Notes: generated by a model not told the origin, from the letters alone. Shown: positions 1 to 11,936, numbered from the stretch's first letter. The stretch: 64,000 nt of DNA from Reticulascus tulasneorum (GCA_001557505.1 LSAX01000007.1:3286001-3350000); one strand, 5' to 3'. Made by a program: numbers and translations.

Positions 1-22
1 AACCGATATGCTGTAACCCTCT

Positions 23-3000
23 TCAGTCGAATGAGATGAGATCGTCATCTTCGCCCAGACAAATTAGAGCGTCTACTGGTCTAGTTTGGTCTGAACCTGC
101 GGTCTCCTCTGCCATTCCTCCAAGCGTCTGGATGGTCTCCTTGACAAGGTCTTTCCCCACAACACGCACCGCCCCCGGTCCTGTTGTGACCGGGCGGAAG
201 GTATCGCGAAAAACAATCTGTGTAGGAGGAGTTGCGATTCTTTTGGCCTCTTTGATTTGTTTGAGGATCTCTGCGTCATATTGCACTGGATCCCAAGCCT
301 CCCATGCTCCGGTGTCTGCTGGCGAAGAAATTAGTGGGGTGGTTAGGGGTGCGGCCCGCCTGATCTTAGTATCAGGCGTCTTGAGAGTTGCCGGTGTAAG
401 AGGCGTCTCATCCTGCGGGCCAACCCCGATTAACAAGTCTTCTTCGGAACCAACCTGGAATTGACTGATTTCCGAAGTGGCATCGGATTTCGGGAGCCCT
501 AAACGCTCTCGGACCTCCCGCTCGAGGAAGTCATCCAACGATTCGAACTCGTGGTGCGCTGGCATCTTCTGCTGCACTGGGCTAGTTATCTTAATAGATG
601 CAGATCGCTTCTGCCCGCGCCCCGGGGTCGTAACCTCGGCCTCGGATGCTGGAACAAGTATGGCTACTTTTTGTTGCTGCGATTCAACCCAAGCGGGGCA
701 GCTCTCCTTGCAGAGACATTTGGCGCCACATGAGTTCGCGCATTCATGAACGCACGGCAAGCTTCGGCTGCAAGGCTTCAGGCATCGGAGAATTGCATGG
801 CTGGAGCTGCTAGCATCATTAGTATATGTCCCGGTCAGGATCGAAGCCTAGAGACTCACCCATGGCAGGTTGGCAAGGCACAGTGATGTCCGCAAGGCAG
901 CTTTCCACCACACCTGTTGCCACATCCGCCATCTCTAAGACGGCGGAAGTCATTAGGGTGGCGAACTCGCGTGACCTTTCCGTGTTCATGGCAGACAACA
1001 GGAAGATAGTATCCGTAGTGTTCCCCAAGCTTTGCCTTCAGTTTCTTGGCCACCGGGCCCCAGATCGTTCTAGCCGCCGGTACTCTCATCAAGTTATCGA
1101 GATCTCCAAAGATGACAAGAAGGCATTTCGCGCGGCTAAGAGCAACAATGGCACGATTGAGAGTCGTGAGAAACCCGGCATCTGGCTTCTTTCGATCGAC
1201 AGGACTTCGAGTAACTGATATTAGGATGACCTTGTTCTCTTGGCCTTGGTATCCGTCTACTGTACATATACTGACGCCGGACTCCACTTGCAGCTCTTGC
1301 GTGCTTCCTGGTGCGAGTAGATGGTCGTTTCTGACTTCCTTTTCAAGAAGATACTTCTGTCCGTTGTAGAAAGAGAGGAATGTGATCTCCGACGGCTTGG
1401 TTCCGTTCTTGACAAGATAGCGGGCAAAGTTTGTGATCATATCTGCTTCGAACTTGTTCGTCTTGCTATAAATTCTATCAGTCTGCTCATGATTCTTGTG
1501 ATCGAACCACCATAATGTCTTTCCTCCCATGCCGACAACGCGCTCTTGGTTCTTGGCATTGGGATGGTCTATCAAGTTTGGATACCAGATGTTGAGGATG
1601 GTGCGGATTTCTGAGACCATGCGACGTTGGATTTGTAGAGTGGAGTACTCCGTTCCGTGCTCGACCAGTCTCTGGAACAGCGATATGTCAAGGTTAAAAG
1701 GAGGCTTGCCAAGCCGCATGACATCGGCATGAGGTTTCAGCTGCAAATGGTCGCCGACAAGGATAACTTGCTCGAGGGATGGGAACAGGGCAGATGAAAT
1801 ATTCGCCTCCCGGGTCTCAGCAGCCTCTTCGACGAGCATGACATGTGGCTGCATAGCAGCAATGAGTTTGCGATACTTGGTGAGGCCGGTCGTGGTGCAT
1901 CCAATGACGCGAACCTTGGAACGTTTGAGAGCCTCAACATCCTCCTCCCATCGAGAGACCTTCATTTTCTTTGCCAGGATGGTGATCTTCTTGAACAGGC
2001 GTAGAAGTGCCAGATGAGTGAGTTCAAAGTATTTGTCCTCTAGATGTTGGTAGACAATGCCACGAAACGCCGGTGGGATCTGATACATATCCGCGGTGGT
2101 CTTGAGCAGCGCTTCGGCCTTCACACGCCATGGCTTCGAAGGAATGTCCCACTCATCCGGAATGCGTGCAGTCCAACTCCGCTGGAAGAAGATGGGAATA
2201 CCACTCAGGTGCTCTTTTCTCAGGTTATGGAGGTCTTCGTGGCTGGAAGCGCTTTGGACAACAGTTCGGTTCTGGAAGCCCAGACCGTCCAGGGGAAATT
2301 GGAAGTCTTGTTCAGCGGCCCGTTGAACCAAATCTTGGAGCCAAAGTCCGAACGGGTGTAAACCCACCTCCTCGCACGCCTCTTTGCGGTCCCAGTGTTG
2401 ACAACCCTTAACCAATGAGGCAGACTGCTCTGGGGTCAAATAGCCGCAGTCGCGAAGACATGAGGGGCTCAGTAGAGTCTGAGGGAAGCATGCGTTTAGA
2501 AGGTGCTTGACCTGGGCTCTCAGAGCCTTGAGCTCCTCCTTCTGGGTGTCGTCGTTTCTTGCACCCTTTGCACGCTTGACTCGGAACCTGAATCTTAGCT
2601 TCTGCATTGTATTCTCGGCTACAACTCCATCCTTCGTTTGGCCGCCCAGCCTTGCGAAGTTGATGCCAAGACCATCGCATCGACGCAGAATCTCATCGAC
2701 TGTATCATTCTTTTGTGCGGTGATGATTAGGGGGATATCTTTCGACTGGGAATAAAGCATAACCTTCAGAGATGCCATGGATGTATGGGTCTTGCCGGTG
2801 CCTGGTGGTCCTTGAACAATCGCCAATTCTCTGCTAAGCATTCGTTGCAATGCCAGCATTTGCGAGTGGTCAAGCCCAGCCTGAGCCAGAACTTTCTCGG
2901 GTACATTCTCCAGGGCCAAGATCTCAGTCTGGCGATTACCAGGAACAAGAGGAGCAAGGTCAATCAGCGGGGAGATCTGAGTGATGGATGCACAGGGGGC

Positions 3001-3833
3001 AACCTCCTTCTGGCCCTCGATGAGATACTTATCAAAAGTGGAACTGCGGCTTCAGTCAGCAAGGGTCAAAAGAAATTGAAGAATAAAAAGAGAGGCGAGG
3101 TGTGGCAGATGCGACATACTCTGTGTCTGATGCGAGCTTGAGTCCTTCCAAGACGAAGCGGACTGCCTCGAAATAGTTGCTTCGGGCTTCAATCATGACT
3201 AGCTCGATAGTGGGATCCATGAAAAGGGTCGTGATCTCTGCGGCTGAAAATTCAATATCAACGCTGGGAGGGTAGCCATCAGATGCTTCATTGTCATATC
3301 TGCCTGTTACAGCAGCAGTCCAGCATTTGGACTGGAAGTTGTCGACAGCGGTGGTCAAGGCCACGACGGTACCTGGGACTAGGCGCTGGGAGTTGGGCCA
3401 GTCGATTGGGTCCCTAGTCCTGGAAGCGGAGAAAGAGACTCGAACCATAGCACCGAGACGAATGATGTTCACTCCCTGGACGCAGACCTGTGAATAACCA
3501 GTATGTCAGTCTAAATGTTTCTCGCAATTCTCAAATGCGTAGCTACTTGCGACTCACCTTGGTGTATACATTGGTTTCTCGGTTCTCCGTCATATTGGGA
3601 TCGCGTTTGTACTCTTGGACGGCCTTTCGGAGGGGTTCCACGCCTTCGTAACGCAGCAGCTTGTACTGTGTCTCGAGATAAATGGCCTTGTTGGCCGGGG
3701 GAACCTTGACATTGTTTTCGGGAGGCATAGTGGCTTGGCTAGCCATGATCTCCTCAGAGGTGGGTATCTCAGGGGAGGCACACCATGCTGGTTTGGCCAG
3801 TAGATGGAAATCGGTGATTTCCTCAGGGCCCAT
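23..3833 (-). CDS. ZNFX1/Hrr1-like superfamily 1 RNA helicase with NFX1-type zinc fingers
   Basis: This is a four-exon gene (exons 3558-3833, 3120-3487, 860-3049 and 23-809) encoding about 1206 residues. All three introns have GT-AG ends. The middle exon has a Walker A loop (QGPPGTGKTHTS), a DEAA-like Walker B region (LVEEAAETREA) and C-terminal SF1 motifs (TVDGYQGQE, ALSRAKC). Cys/His clusters such as CGNRCGGKLPCGHHC follow, and they continue across the last intron into the final exon, as in NFX1-type zinc fingers. The tail is low-complexity and acidic. The architecture matches ZNFX1 and S. pombe Hrr1, which work with RNA-dependent RNA polymerase in RNAi; that role is inferred. The ATG at 3833 follows a good acceptor with a TACTAAC branch site (3852-3880), so an upstream exon, perhaps ending at a gtacgc donor near 4262, may add residues or be 5' UTR. 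Confidence 0.85.
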
Positions 3834-4305
3834 GTTGTGGCCCTTGACCCTCTATACAGAGACTGTCGTTAGTATGCATGGAATACCACAGTATAAGAAG
3901 CGCTACAACACCGCTGTGGCAATCGGTGCACTCAACTACACCCTGATGGGCAGCTGAAGCATTGGACTGAGAGAAGAGGGCAATGGAGACGTGGTTTGAT
4001 GGCACGAAAGGACAGAGAGAGAGAGCTAGGAGGGTTTGTTGGACCGAGCGAGCGCGGGCTGCGATCGTGAGATGGTTGTTAGATGCGTTTTCGAGCGATA
4101 GCTTCTCCGATGTTTGACGATCGGATGGAAAGGAAAGAATGGAGCGGGAAACGGATGATGGCGAAGAAAAGGACGATGGCAAGGATGGGCGGAAATGAGG
4201 ACGGGGACGGGGACGGGACGAGGACGAGGACGAGGTGGATACAGAAGTGGTGCGCAGGCGTACCTTTTGAGAGCCAAGTCGGGGAGGGTGACCCCGTGGG
4301 AACAA

Positions 4306-6325
4306 TGCTGGATAGTGAAAATATGTTGTAGGCCTATTGACTTGTTGGAGCTATCGACTGGATGATGGGCCCGGGGTATTGAGAGGTCATACGACCCGGG
4401 TTGGATTTAACTGGCGACAGGATATCCTAGACAATAGCGTCAGTGTCGTCGGTAGAAGGCAGACATAAAGGTCGAGGGGAGGCCGAACTCAATGGGATTG
4501 CTTGGGGTGCTGCACAATGAGAAGAAGAGGTAACAATATTTATTCAAGGAGAATAAAATGACTTAAGGTGAGAAGGTTGAGAAAAGCGGAGCAGGGCAGA
4601 AAAGAAGGCGAGAGCAGTCGATAAAGTCGAGATGTGCGAGAAGGAGAGAAGGATGGGCGAGTATGCTCCTGCTTGCGCACACATCTTCATCTGATCTGCT
4701 GGCAACTGTTGCGCTCCGGGAAAGCACACACGGCCTTCCGTCCCAGCCAGAACCTTTCCGTCTTAAATGTCACAACTGCCACAAATAAACGAGCCTGTCA
4801 AACCCCCGGGTGCAACTCTGTTTGCCTTTCGGGACTTCAAGAAGAACGGACTGCTTACCAGCGTCAATTCGGAACTCCCGTCTTTCGTCCCAACTCAACT
4901 GCACATTCCGGTTCCAGCTTCTTTGCGGCATTGACACACAGTAAGACTGCCTTCCCCCGGTCCGGGAGAAAAGCGGTTGTCAAGCAACATTCCGGAGTCT
5001 TCCGGCCCTTGAGAGCAAACTGGCGTGGATGGCCGAACCGGCTTCATGAAGAGTTAATTGATCATCTAATTAGTAGATATAATAGCCAAAGCGAGCCACC
5101 GATATTAAATGGGACTCTCTATGCCAATGTTGGTCTTTCAACTGAAACTGCCGGGTTCTGTTCAAACCGTGCAATTGATTTTGTATTGTTTACCGAAGGA
5201 GAACTCACAAGCTTGTCTGGTTTGCGGGTTGTTGTCTACAGTCGTTTGTGAGGTCTCGTAACTACCTAGTGAAAGTATTCCGGGTGTGTGTGCATTTGTG
5301 AGCAAGTAAGTATGTGAGAGGGGTGTGAATGTGATGTGACCCTAATGTCGTGCTCCAGTCCATTGTTCATCGGACTTTTGAGGGGGCTCTTGCCCAATAT
5401 TCGGCATAGTCTCCTTTTCCCCGCCATCTGTGAGTTTTTCAGACTTGCCAGTCTTCCAGAAGTAGGTATTGTGATGGCATTAACTGCAGGGGCCAGCCCA
5501 TTCTGGGTAGATCACGGCTCCTTAGCAACGATGGAAGAAGGCCATGTTGTGAGCCCAACTACTTAAGGCCGCCACCGGAATCTTTTCTGAAAGTACCAGT
5601 TCCGGTCTTTGCAATTAATGCTTGTGCCTCAATCGTGGTGGTTTGCGGGTTATGCCAACTTGGGAGGTGGACATTTTCTCACGTGTGCACCGTGGAAGTG
5701 TCGCACTGAGGTCGTCAGTCAGGATCCTCGCCATCGCCGCGCTTCAACGTTTATTCAGCTGACAAGCCGCATGAGCATCTTGCCACTCCATCTTGTCCAG
5801 TATTACCCATAATCCTTATGTGTCATCATTGACTCCATTCTTCTTTTGCAGGCTTTAGCCACCCAATTTTGTGAGGTGAATTGCACTTGTCGTCAATCGG
5901 GATTGAAGTCGGATAAGACGGCGTCAGATTCGCCGACCCGGAGTACCCAAGAACCCGCAGAAGACCCCGATTTGATGTCCTGTTACCCCACTCTCGGCGC
6001 CATGAGACTTGATCGATCAGCTGGGGCTACCATATAGTGCGCCTCTCGCCTTGGCTTTCTCGCAAGTTATACCGATCCTACTGCCCTTCCCGCCTGCTCA
6101 TGTGCCATCGGGAAGTCGGTGTTCCAGAAGCCGAGGCCAATGTTTGGCAGTCAAACACCACAACATGAAGGGATAAAGGTTATAACACCACCGATTTTTG
6201 CACACCAGCTCGACACAAATGTCCTGCTGCAGATTCGTCTGAGGGAAGTCCTTCGGGATACATATTTCACAGAGCTTTGAAACTTTCGATCTTCCCAATT
6301 TACCCGCATTCTTCGAGAGACGAAG
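4306..6325. other. Intergenic region without a supported gene
   Basis: This 2-kb stretch lies between the 5' end of the helicase gene and the monooxygenase. It has one open frame of about 205 codons (4634-5251, plus), but that frame shows no recognisable domain, and its composition does not differ from the surroundings. The left edge (4190-4245) has a short purine-rich GGACGG/GGACGA repeat. Promoters of the two divergent flanking genes must lie here; no specific site is claimed. Confidence 0.5.
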
Positions 6326-7942
6326 ATGCAAGAAACCGACGTCTTGATCGTGGGCGCGGGGCCTACCGGCTTGACATTGGCACTCGAACTTTCCATCCAA
6401 GGAATTCCGTTCAAAATCGTCGATAAAGAACCCGTCCGATCTGACAAGAGCCGCGCTATTGTCATGCAATCCAGGACCCAGGAGCTCCTCAGCCGCCATG
6501 GAAGGGTTTGCGCAGATCTCCTGTCCAGAGGGGTTTTGGGCCGTGGTGGCCGTCTCTTCGTCAGTAAGAAATACGTTGCCGATATTGACTTCGAGGACCT
6601 TGGTTTCGACGACACTCAATTCCCGCTACCATTGTGGATCTCGCAGGCTGAAACGGAGAGTGTTCTCGAGCGGCAACTAGAATTGTATGGCGGCAAGGTT
6701 GAACGGCCGCTGGATGTCGGGGAGATCAGACAGGACGAGGCTGGCGTGAGGGTCGCCATTATCAAACCTGATGGGTCCAAGGAACAGCTCCGCTGCAAGT
6801 ATGTTGTTGGCTGCGACGGTGCCCATAGTGTTGTCCGCCACAGCACGAACCTGACTTTCAATGGAGAGGCCTATGCGCAACGATTCATTCTCTGCGACGC
6901 CAAAATCAAAGGAGATGTTGACTGTAGCCGAGTCTCCTTCTTCTTCGGCCAGAGAGTCATGGTAGTCTTTCCCTTGAAAGACGGACTTGTAAGGGTTATC
7001 GGAGAACGATCCGCGGCTTATGAGAAGAACGAGGGACCACCAGATACGGCGGAAATCAAAGAGTTCCTTACGGAAATGGCAGGCGGGGATTGGGAAGTTG
7101 ACGATCCGGTCTGGCTTGCTCACTTCCGGTTTCATTGTCGCGGCGTGAATGCCTACCGCGAGGGGCGCTTGTTCGTCGCAGGGGATGCTGCGCATATCCA
7201 CAGTCCAGCCGGAGGACAGGGTATGAACACGGGCATCCAGGACGCTATTAACCTGGGCTGGAAGCTTGCGCTTGTCCTTCGCGGCGAGAGAGATGATAAG
7301 TTCCTCGATTCATATCACTTGGAGCGTCATCCCGTTGGCGATCATCTTCTCAATGGTACCGATCGCATATTCCGTTTTGCTGCCTCGCAAAACCCCCTTT
7401 TCATGTTCTTTCGGAATTTCATCTTGCCTTTTGTCATGCCATGGATAGCCAGCAGCCGGAGCCGCCGCTACTCGATGTTCAGGTTTATCTCGGAGCTCGG
7501 AATTCGATATCGACGTAGTCCAATTGTGGAAACTGCTCCTGGATTCGAAGGGCCGATAAAGGCAGGAGACCGGGCGCCAGATGGGGAGGTTGAGACTGGA
7601 GATGGCAGGAAGGATTTTATTCTGAATCTCTGCAGCCCCAGGAATCACAATCTGCTTCTCTTTTCGGGATCTGGCAGCCAGTCTGTCCCCGACGTCGAAT
7701 TAGAAGATGCGGAGAGAGAAGTAGCGGCGGGCAAGAGGGTGCCCGGGATCAGAGTTCTTGCGATCTATGACAGCAGCCGCAGCGAAGCGCCTAGCCTACG
7801 GTCATGGCATAAAGACCTTGATGGTCGGCTCCACAAGCGATATGGGCTTGGAAATGGTGGTGGTTTTGTTGTGACTAGGCCGGATGGCCATGTCGAGTAC
7901 ATTGGACATCTGAAGTCATTGGAAGGATTCTTGAGTTTGTGA
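6326..7942 (+). CDS. FAD-dependent aromatic hydroxylase (PHBH / phenol-2-monooxygenase-like)
   Basis: This intronless gene encodes 538 residues. The N-terminus has a Rossmann dinucleotide-binding loop (VGAGPTGL, residues about 9-16). The middle has the DG motif of NADPH-dependent flavin hydroxylases (GCDGAHSVVR, about 163-172). The GD motif that binds the FAD ribityl chain is at about 286-304 (GDAAHIHSPAGGQGMNTG). The C-terminal third, after about residue 400, resembles the thioredoxin-like tail of the phenol hydroxylase and polyketide hydroxylase subgroup. The family uses NADPH and oxygen to hydroxylate an aromatic or enol substrate; the substrate here is unknown. The first ATG is used because the Rossmann strand begins almost at once. 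The next genes are transporters and tailoring-type enzymes, so a role in specialised metabolism or aromatic breakdown is plausible but inferred. Confidence 0.88.
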   Translation: MQETDVLIVGAGPTGLTLALELSIQGIPFKIVDKEPVRSDKSRAIVMQSRTQELLSRHGRVCADLLSRGVLGRGGRLFVSKKYVADIDFEDLGFDDTQFPLPLWISQAETESVLERQLELYGGKVERPLDVGEIRQDEAGVRVAIIKPDGSKEQLRCKYVVGCDGAHSVVRHSTNLTFNGEAYAQRFILCDAKIKGDVDCSRVSFFFGQRVMVVFPLKDGLVRVIGERSAAYEKNEGPPDTAEIKEFLTEMAGGDWEVDDPVWLAHFRFHCRGVNAYREGRLFVAGDAAHIHSPAGGQGMNTGIQDAINLGWKLALVLRGERDDKFLDSYHLERHPVGDHLLNGTDRIFRFAASQNPLFMFFRNFILPFVMPWIASSRSRRYSMFRFISELGIRYRRSPIVETAPGFEGPIKAGDRAPDGEVETGDGRKDFILNLCSPRNHNLLLFSGSGSQSVPDVELEDAEREVAAGKRVPGIRVLAIYDSSRSEAPSLRSWHKDLDGRLHKRYGLGNGGGFVVTRPDGHVEYIGHLKSLEGFLSL

Positions 7943-8646
7943 GTACCTTAGCTGCACAGTAGTTCGTCTCACTTTTATGCCGCTTTCACAAAATAGTGAC
8001 AGAAGTGCACAGTGCTTGAATTCGTTCTGCAGATGGTGATGGAACGTGCCTCACCGAGTCACCGAAAGCGGAGCTCTTTCCACCAAGTAGATTTACCTAC
8101 TCGCTTTGAAGTTTAAGATTAAATGAAGCCAGCCTTGTAGAAAGAGCCGCGTGGGAGGTGAGCCGATAATAGTGATACTTAGCTGCGGCGATGCGCCTGC
8201 CGCGTATGACCGTTTTGGGCAAGATCAAATCAAGATGATCATAATCCTGGGGGCAAAGCACGATCTCAAATTGAGTTTCCCATATGATCTCTCTCTCCGA
8301 ACCCTTCGTGGGTCTCACGCGATCTACTACGTCACCACGAAAAGCGCGGTTTGTTTGATACATCGCGAGTCATGGATAGAGGATCCGGTCTATGGCTACA
8401 AATTTTGTGGAGTTTTTCTTTTCCCCAGCGACATTCCAAACACGAAGGCATTTTTAAGGGAATAGAAATGCTCTTAACCAAAGACCTGCAGTCACACATA
8501 GCTCGTCACTTCCTACTGTGCTGCCAGAAGGAGACGGCTTCGCACCAAAACTTCGGAGTGACGCTCCCTGGGTCTTACGCCTAAATTGGTGATTCTATTC
8601 TCGTACCACCAGATACCACCGGTCTCAGACGAAGGTCACAGTCAAG
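7943..8646. other. Intergenic region between monooxygenase and MFS transporter
   Basis: About 0.7 kb with only short shadow frames. It should contain the terminator of the monooxygenase and the promoter of the transporter. No other structure was seen. Confidence 0.5.
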
Positions 8647-10551
8647 ATGGGTTACTTTGGCATGACAGGCGGCTGGTTGACTTTCTGGGTTACCGTTGCG
8701 TGTGCTACCGACATGACGCTCTTCGGGTTCGTTCTCCTATGTCCGAGCTCCAGCCCTGGAATAACACTGTTCGCAGATATGACCAAGGTGTCTTTGGAGG
8801 CGTTATCATCACAGATGACTTCCTGAACCTCATGGGTATTATGGGTGACGAGAAACTACAGAGCACAGTCACTGCCATCTACGACATTGGCTGCTTCTTT
8901 GGTGCCATCTCCACTATTTGGATTGGCGAGAGACTTGGGAGGAAGAAGACCATTTTAGTCGGCACAACCATCATGTCGGCTGGCGCCGTTCTTCAAATCA
9001 CTGCCTTCAGTCTTGGCCAGATGTTCGTTGGTAGGATTGTGGCGGGTATCGGTAATGGAATCAACACTTCAACTGCTCCAGTTTGGCAGGGCGAGACTTC
9101 CAAAGCAAGCTGGAGAGGCAAACTCATCGTCATTGAGATGATTATGAACGTCTTCGGCTTCTCATTAAGTTAGAGATCTTGTTCGTTGCGCGTAAATGTA
9201 CTGACCAATTCAGGCAATTGGGTTACGTTCGGCATGTCATATGTTCCAGGCTCCGTTGCATGGAGATTCCCTTTGGCTTTACAGTTCCTCTTTATCTTCA
9301 TCCTTTTTGGCACCGTGCCTTGGTTACCAGAAAGCCCCCGGTAGGCCACTGAGCAGCTTTTCCCGCTGCACTCGCTGATCCTCATCTACAGGTGGTTGAT
9401 TGCCAAAGGAAGGATTAAGGATGCTGAACAAATCTTGGCTGATTTGGAATCTAAGAACACAGATGATCCATTCATCGTAAACCAGTCCAAAGATATCCAA
9501 TGGGCTGTAGAGTATGAACGAAAGAACACAGTACCCTGGGCTGACCTGCTTCGAGGACGGACAGGGGAAGGAGGAGGGACCTGTACCATTCGGCGCCTCG
9601 TCCTCGGTATGGGAACGCAAGCTATGCAGCAGGTAAGCACAGGTCCGACTATGCTTCTCGCAAAGCGGCATCTCCAATCCTCATGGCACTAACCTGTGCT
9701 CCTAGTTCTCTGGAATCAACGTTACGTCTTATTATCTCCCGCTTGTACTGATCAACTCTGTGGGACTCGACAGAAAGCTTGCTCGGTTATTAGCTGCGTG
9801 TAACTCTCTCAGTTATTTTTTTTTCAGTTTGATTGGCATCCCAAACGTTGAAAGATGGGGAAGGCGGAAGATGATGATATGTGAGTACTCGCCTAGTTCT
9901 CAAAGCCAAGTCTAACATTTGTCAGATGCTGCATTTGGCCAGTTCGTGTGCTACATGGTCATTACCATTTGCATTCGCTACAACGAGGACCTGAGTCTCG
10001 GCAGCTCAACACGATCGCAGTTTGCGAAAGCTTCTGTAGCTTTCTTCTTCCTTTACTACGCGTTCTTCGGGATCGGATGGCAAGGTAACTTCCCCAGTCC
10101 ATCCACATTTGATGACAAGAAGCTGATAGGACCCAGGTGTCCCGTGGTTATATCCCACAGAAATCAACAGTTTATCCATGAGAACTAAAGGAGCTGCACT
10201 TGGAACAGCGACCAACTGGATTGTCAATTTCATGGTCTGTATATTGCTTCACAGTCTATTGCTGGATGGCGGTTGCTAATTGACATTCAGGTCGTCGAAA
10301 TAACACCTCCTGGAATCGCATCTCTGGGGTGGAAGTTCTACATCATCTGGACTATCTTCAACTTTTCCTTCGTTCCAATAGTCTACTTCTTCTACCCCGA
10401 AACAGCCGGCCGCTCCCTAGAAGATGTTGATCGCTTCTTTCAAGAAAATCACAACGTTCTTGTCTACCGAAACGAGGACGCGGTGTCGACAAAGCGGCCG
10501 CTGCGGTATATCGAGAATGAGCAAGAGGAGGCCAGGATGAAGTTTCATTGA
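8647..10551 (+). CDS. MFS sugar transporter (SP family)
   Basis: Eight exons (8647-8726, 8777-9168, 9214-9340, 9392-9632, 9706-9880, 9926-10084, 10137-10234, 10291-10551) give about 510 residues and 12 expected membrane helices. Family signatures are in order: LFGYDQGVFGG in helix 1, GERLGRKK between helices 2 and 3, a PESPRWL motif before the central loop, QQFSGIN in helix 7, ERWGRRK between helices 8 and 9, VPWLYPTEI near helix 10, and FYPETAGRSLEDVD at the end. These fit proton-coupled hexose, pentose or disaccharide carriers of fungi; the substrate is not predictable. The start is the ATG immediately before FGMTGGWLTF. The 3' half of this gene exists again as a RIP-mutated relic at about 22.26-22.71 kb. 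Confidence 0.9.
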
Positions 10552-10569
10552 AAATTAACGTGAAGCGTT

Positions 10570-10793
10570 GAGAGTATGCTGAAATGGTATAATCATAGGT
10601 CAATCGTGTATTATATGGAAAATTGGCATCGTTGGACGGGCGGGAACATTTGACGTCTACCATCGAGACATCAATAAAACGCACTCTCTAGGACTCTGAT
10701 ACATATATTGTCACCACAGCCAACCCCGCTGCCTTCCCCGCACGACCTAGATACCTCTTCTTGCCAGAACATTCAACGAAGCGATTGGGTTGA
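10570..10793. repeat. Direct repeat, left copy (MFS downstream flank)
   Basis: The downstream flank of the transporter gene, clearest from about 10604, closely matches 22870-23074 in the same orientation. Shared blocks include AAAATTGGCATCG, GACGGGCGGGAACA, ATCAATAAAACGCACTCT, CTGATACATATATTGTCACC and GATACCTCTTCTTGCCAG. Similarity ends abruptly at about 10793, where the truncated dioxygenase begins. The two copies differ by scattered substitutions and small indels. Confidence 0.85.
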
Positions 10794-10843
10794 TTGGTAG
10801 GATCGTACGAGTGACCAGGTTCTAGCGCAGAGTGGGAATCGGG

Positions 10844-11936
10844 ATGGTTAAGTACACTCGGCGTCTTTTCACGGGCTACGGCGATTTCTGCAACGATGAG
10901 ATCGCACAGGTCTTGACGGTAGCTCAGGTGGACGCCATGGACAACCCGGAATTTGTCGCTAGGAAGAACCGCGTGTCCATGAAGTTGCAGAGAGGCGATA
11001 TTCAGTTGGTGAATAATCTCGGCGTACTTCACGCGCGCGACCAGTATCGGGACGACCATCTCCATCGGTAAGTACACCAGTCGATGTCTCCGGCACGACA
11101 GTCAGTCGCTGACGCGGGTTGGGCGCGATAGACGCGAGCTGCAACGTCTGTGGGTCAGAAATGAAGAGCTTTCGTGGGACATGCCCAAAGGTCTTGTAGG
11201 CCTCTGGACTAGAATCTTCTACACCGTTAACCCGCAGCATCAGACATTTTACCCGTTTGAGGCCCAGATTTCTAAGGGAAGTTGTCAGACACGTATCCAG
11301 TCTGCTAGATCCAACACCAATACAACGCATCTTCAAGGGGCTAAGTGGGCCCGGGACCTGAAGGGGACGGAGTGGAATGTCGGCGCCAAAGATGGGCCTC
11401 CAACGCTCAGTGGTGGGGAATGGTCTGCCAATAAACCTGAGGATTCCGATCGGATCATCAAGCTCATTAGAGACGAGCAGACAGCCGAACCTCTCGAGGG
11501 TAGAGAATGGACCACTGCGAAGCTTAATAGTCGAAAATGGGATGCTGTTCTCCGAGGTCATGAATGGTCTGTCGGTGATCTCAAGGGAGCAGAGTGGTCT
11601 GTCAAAAAGCTTGTAGGGTCTGAGTGGACCGTAAAGCTGTATGGTGCTGAGTGGACAGCCAAGCTCAAGGGCAACGAATGGGCAGCAAAGCTGGACGGTG
11701 CTGAGTGGACAGCCAAGCTGAATGGTAGCGAATGGTCTGCTAGAAAGCTTGTAGGGTCTGAGTGGGCAGCAAAGCTGGATGGTGTTGAGTGGACAGCCAA
11801 GCTCAAGGGCAACGAATGGGCTGCATTTCCCAGAGGTGAAGTTGCCAGATATGCCGAACGCAGTGACGGGGCGGCAACGCTTGATAGCAACGAAGCGACA
11901 GGGCTCAAAGGCGAAGTGTGGGCTACAGAGCTTTAG
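10844..11936 (+). CDS. Chimera: TauD/TfdA dioxygenase C-terminal fragment fused to an L-x-G-x-E-W repeat protein
   Basis: Two exons (10844-11067, 11132-11936; intron GTAAGT to ATAG) give an open frame of 342 residues. The first 110 or so residues resemble the C-terminal third of a TauD/TfdA-type Fe(II)/2-oxoglutarate dioxygenase: YTRRLFTGYG, a LQRGDIQLVNNLGVLHAR strand with the distal metal His, and RLWVRNEEL. The N-terminal two thirds, with the HxD metal ligands, are absent, so this part cannot be a working oxygenase. The frame then continues without a stop into 16-18 imperfect repeats of 9-10 residues, consensus L-x-G-x-E-W-x-A-K, ending at TAG 11934-11936. No signal peptide, Kex2 site or known repeat family was recognised. 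Translation could also begin at ATG 11181, giving 251 residues with little dioxygenase sequence. It is unknown whether the gene is expressed. Confidence 0.55.
11331..11933 (+). repeat. Coding minisatellite, 27/30-bp units (E-W repeat array)
   Basis: The array spans about 600 bp. Its core, 11581-11830, is made of 27-bp units with two 30-bp variants that carry one extra basic codon. Each unit encodes L-x-G-x-E-W-x-A-K. A higher-order order is visible: units with VGSEW, GAEW, KGNEW, DGAEW and NGSEW are followed again by VGSEW, DGVEW and KGNEW, so a block of units was duplicated. The 5' and 3' edges are more degenerate. Confidence 0.9.

Noticed and set aside
4634..5251. 205-codon plus-strand frame
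   Set aside because: No domain, intron or composition signal; it lies in what is probably regulatory sequence.
11558..11908. Open minus-strand frame of 116 codons with AVHS repeats
   Set aside because: It is the antisense of the E-W repeat array; a 27-bp period without stops opens several frames at once.
11331..11933. Classical fungal RiPP precursor (ustiloxin or phomopsin type)
   Set aside because: No signal peptide, no regular KR or RR cleavage sites between units, and no UstYa-type (DUF3328) gene nearby.
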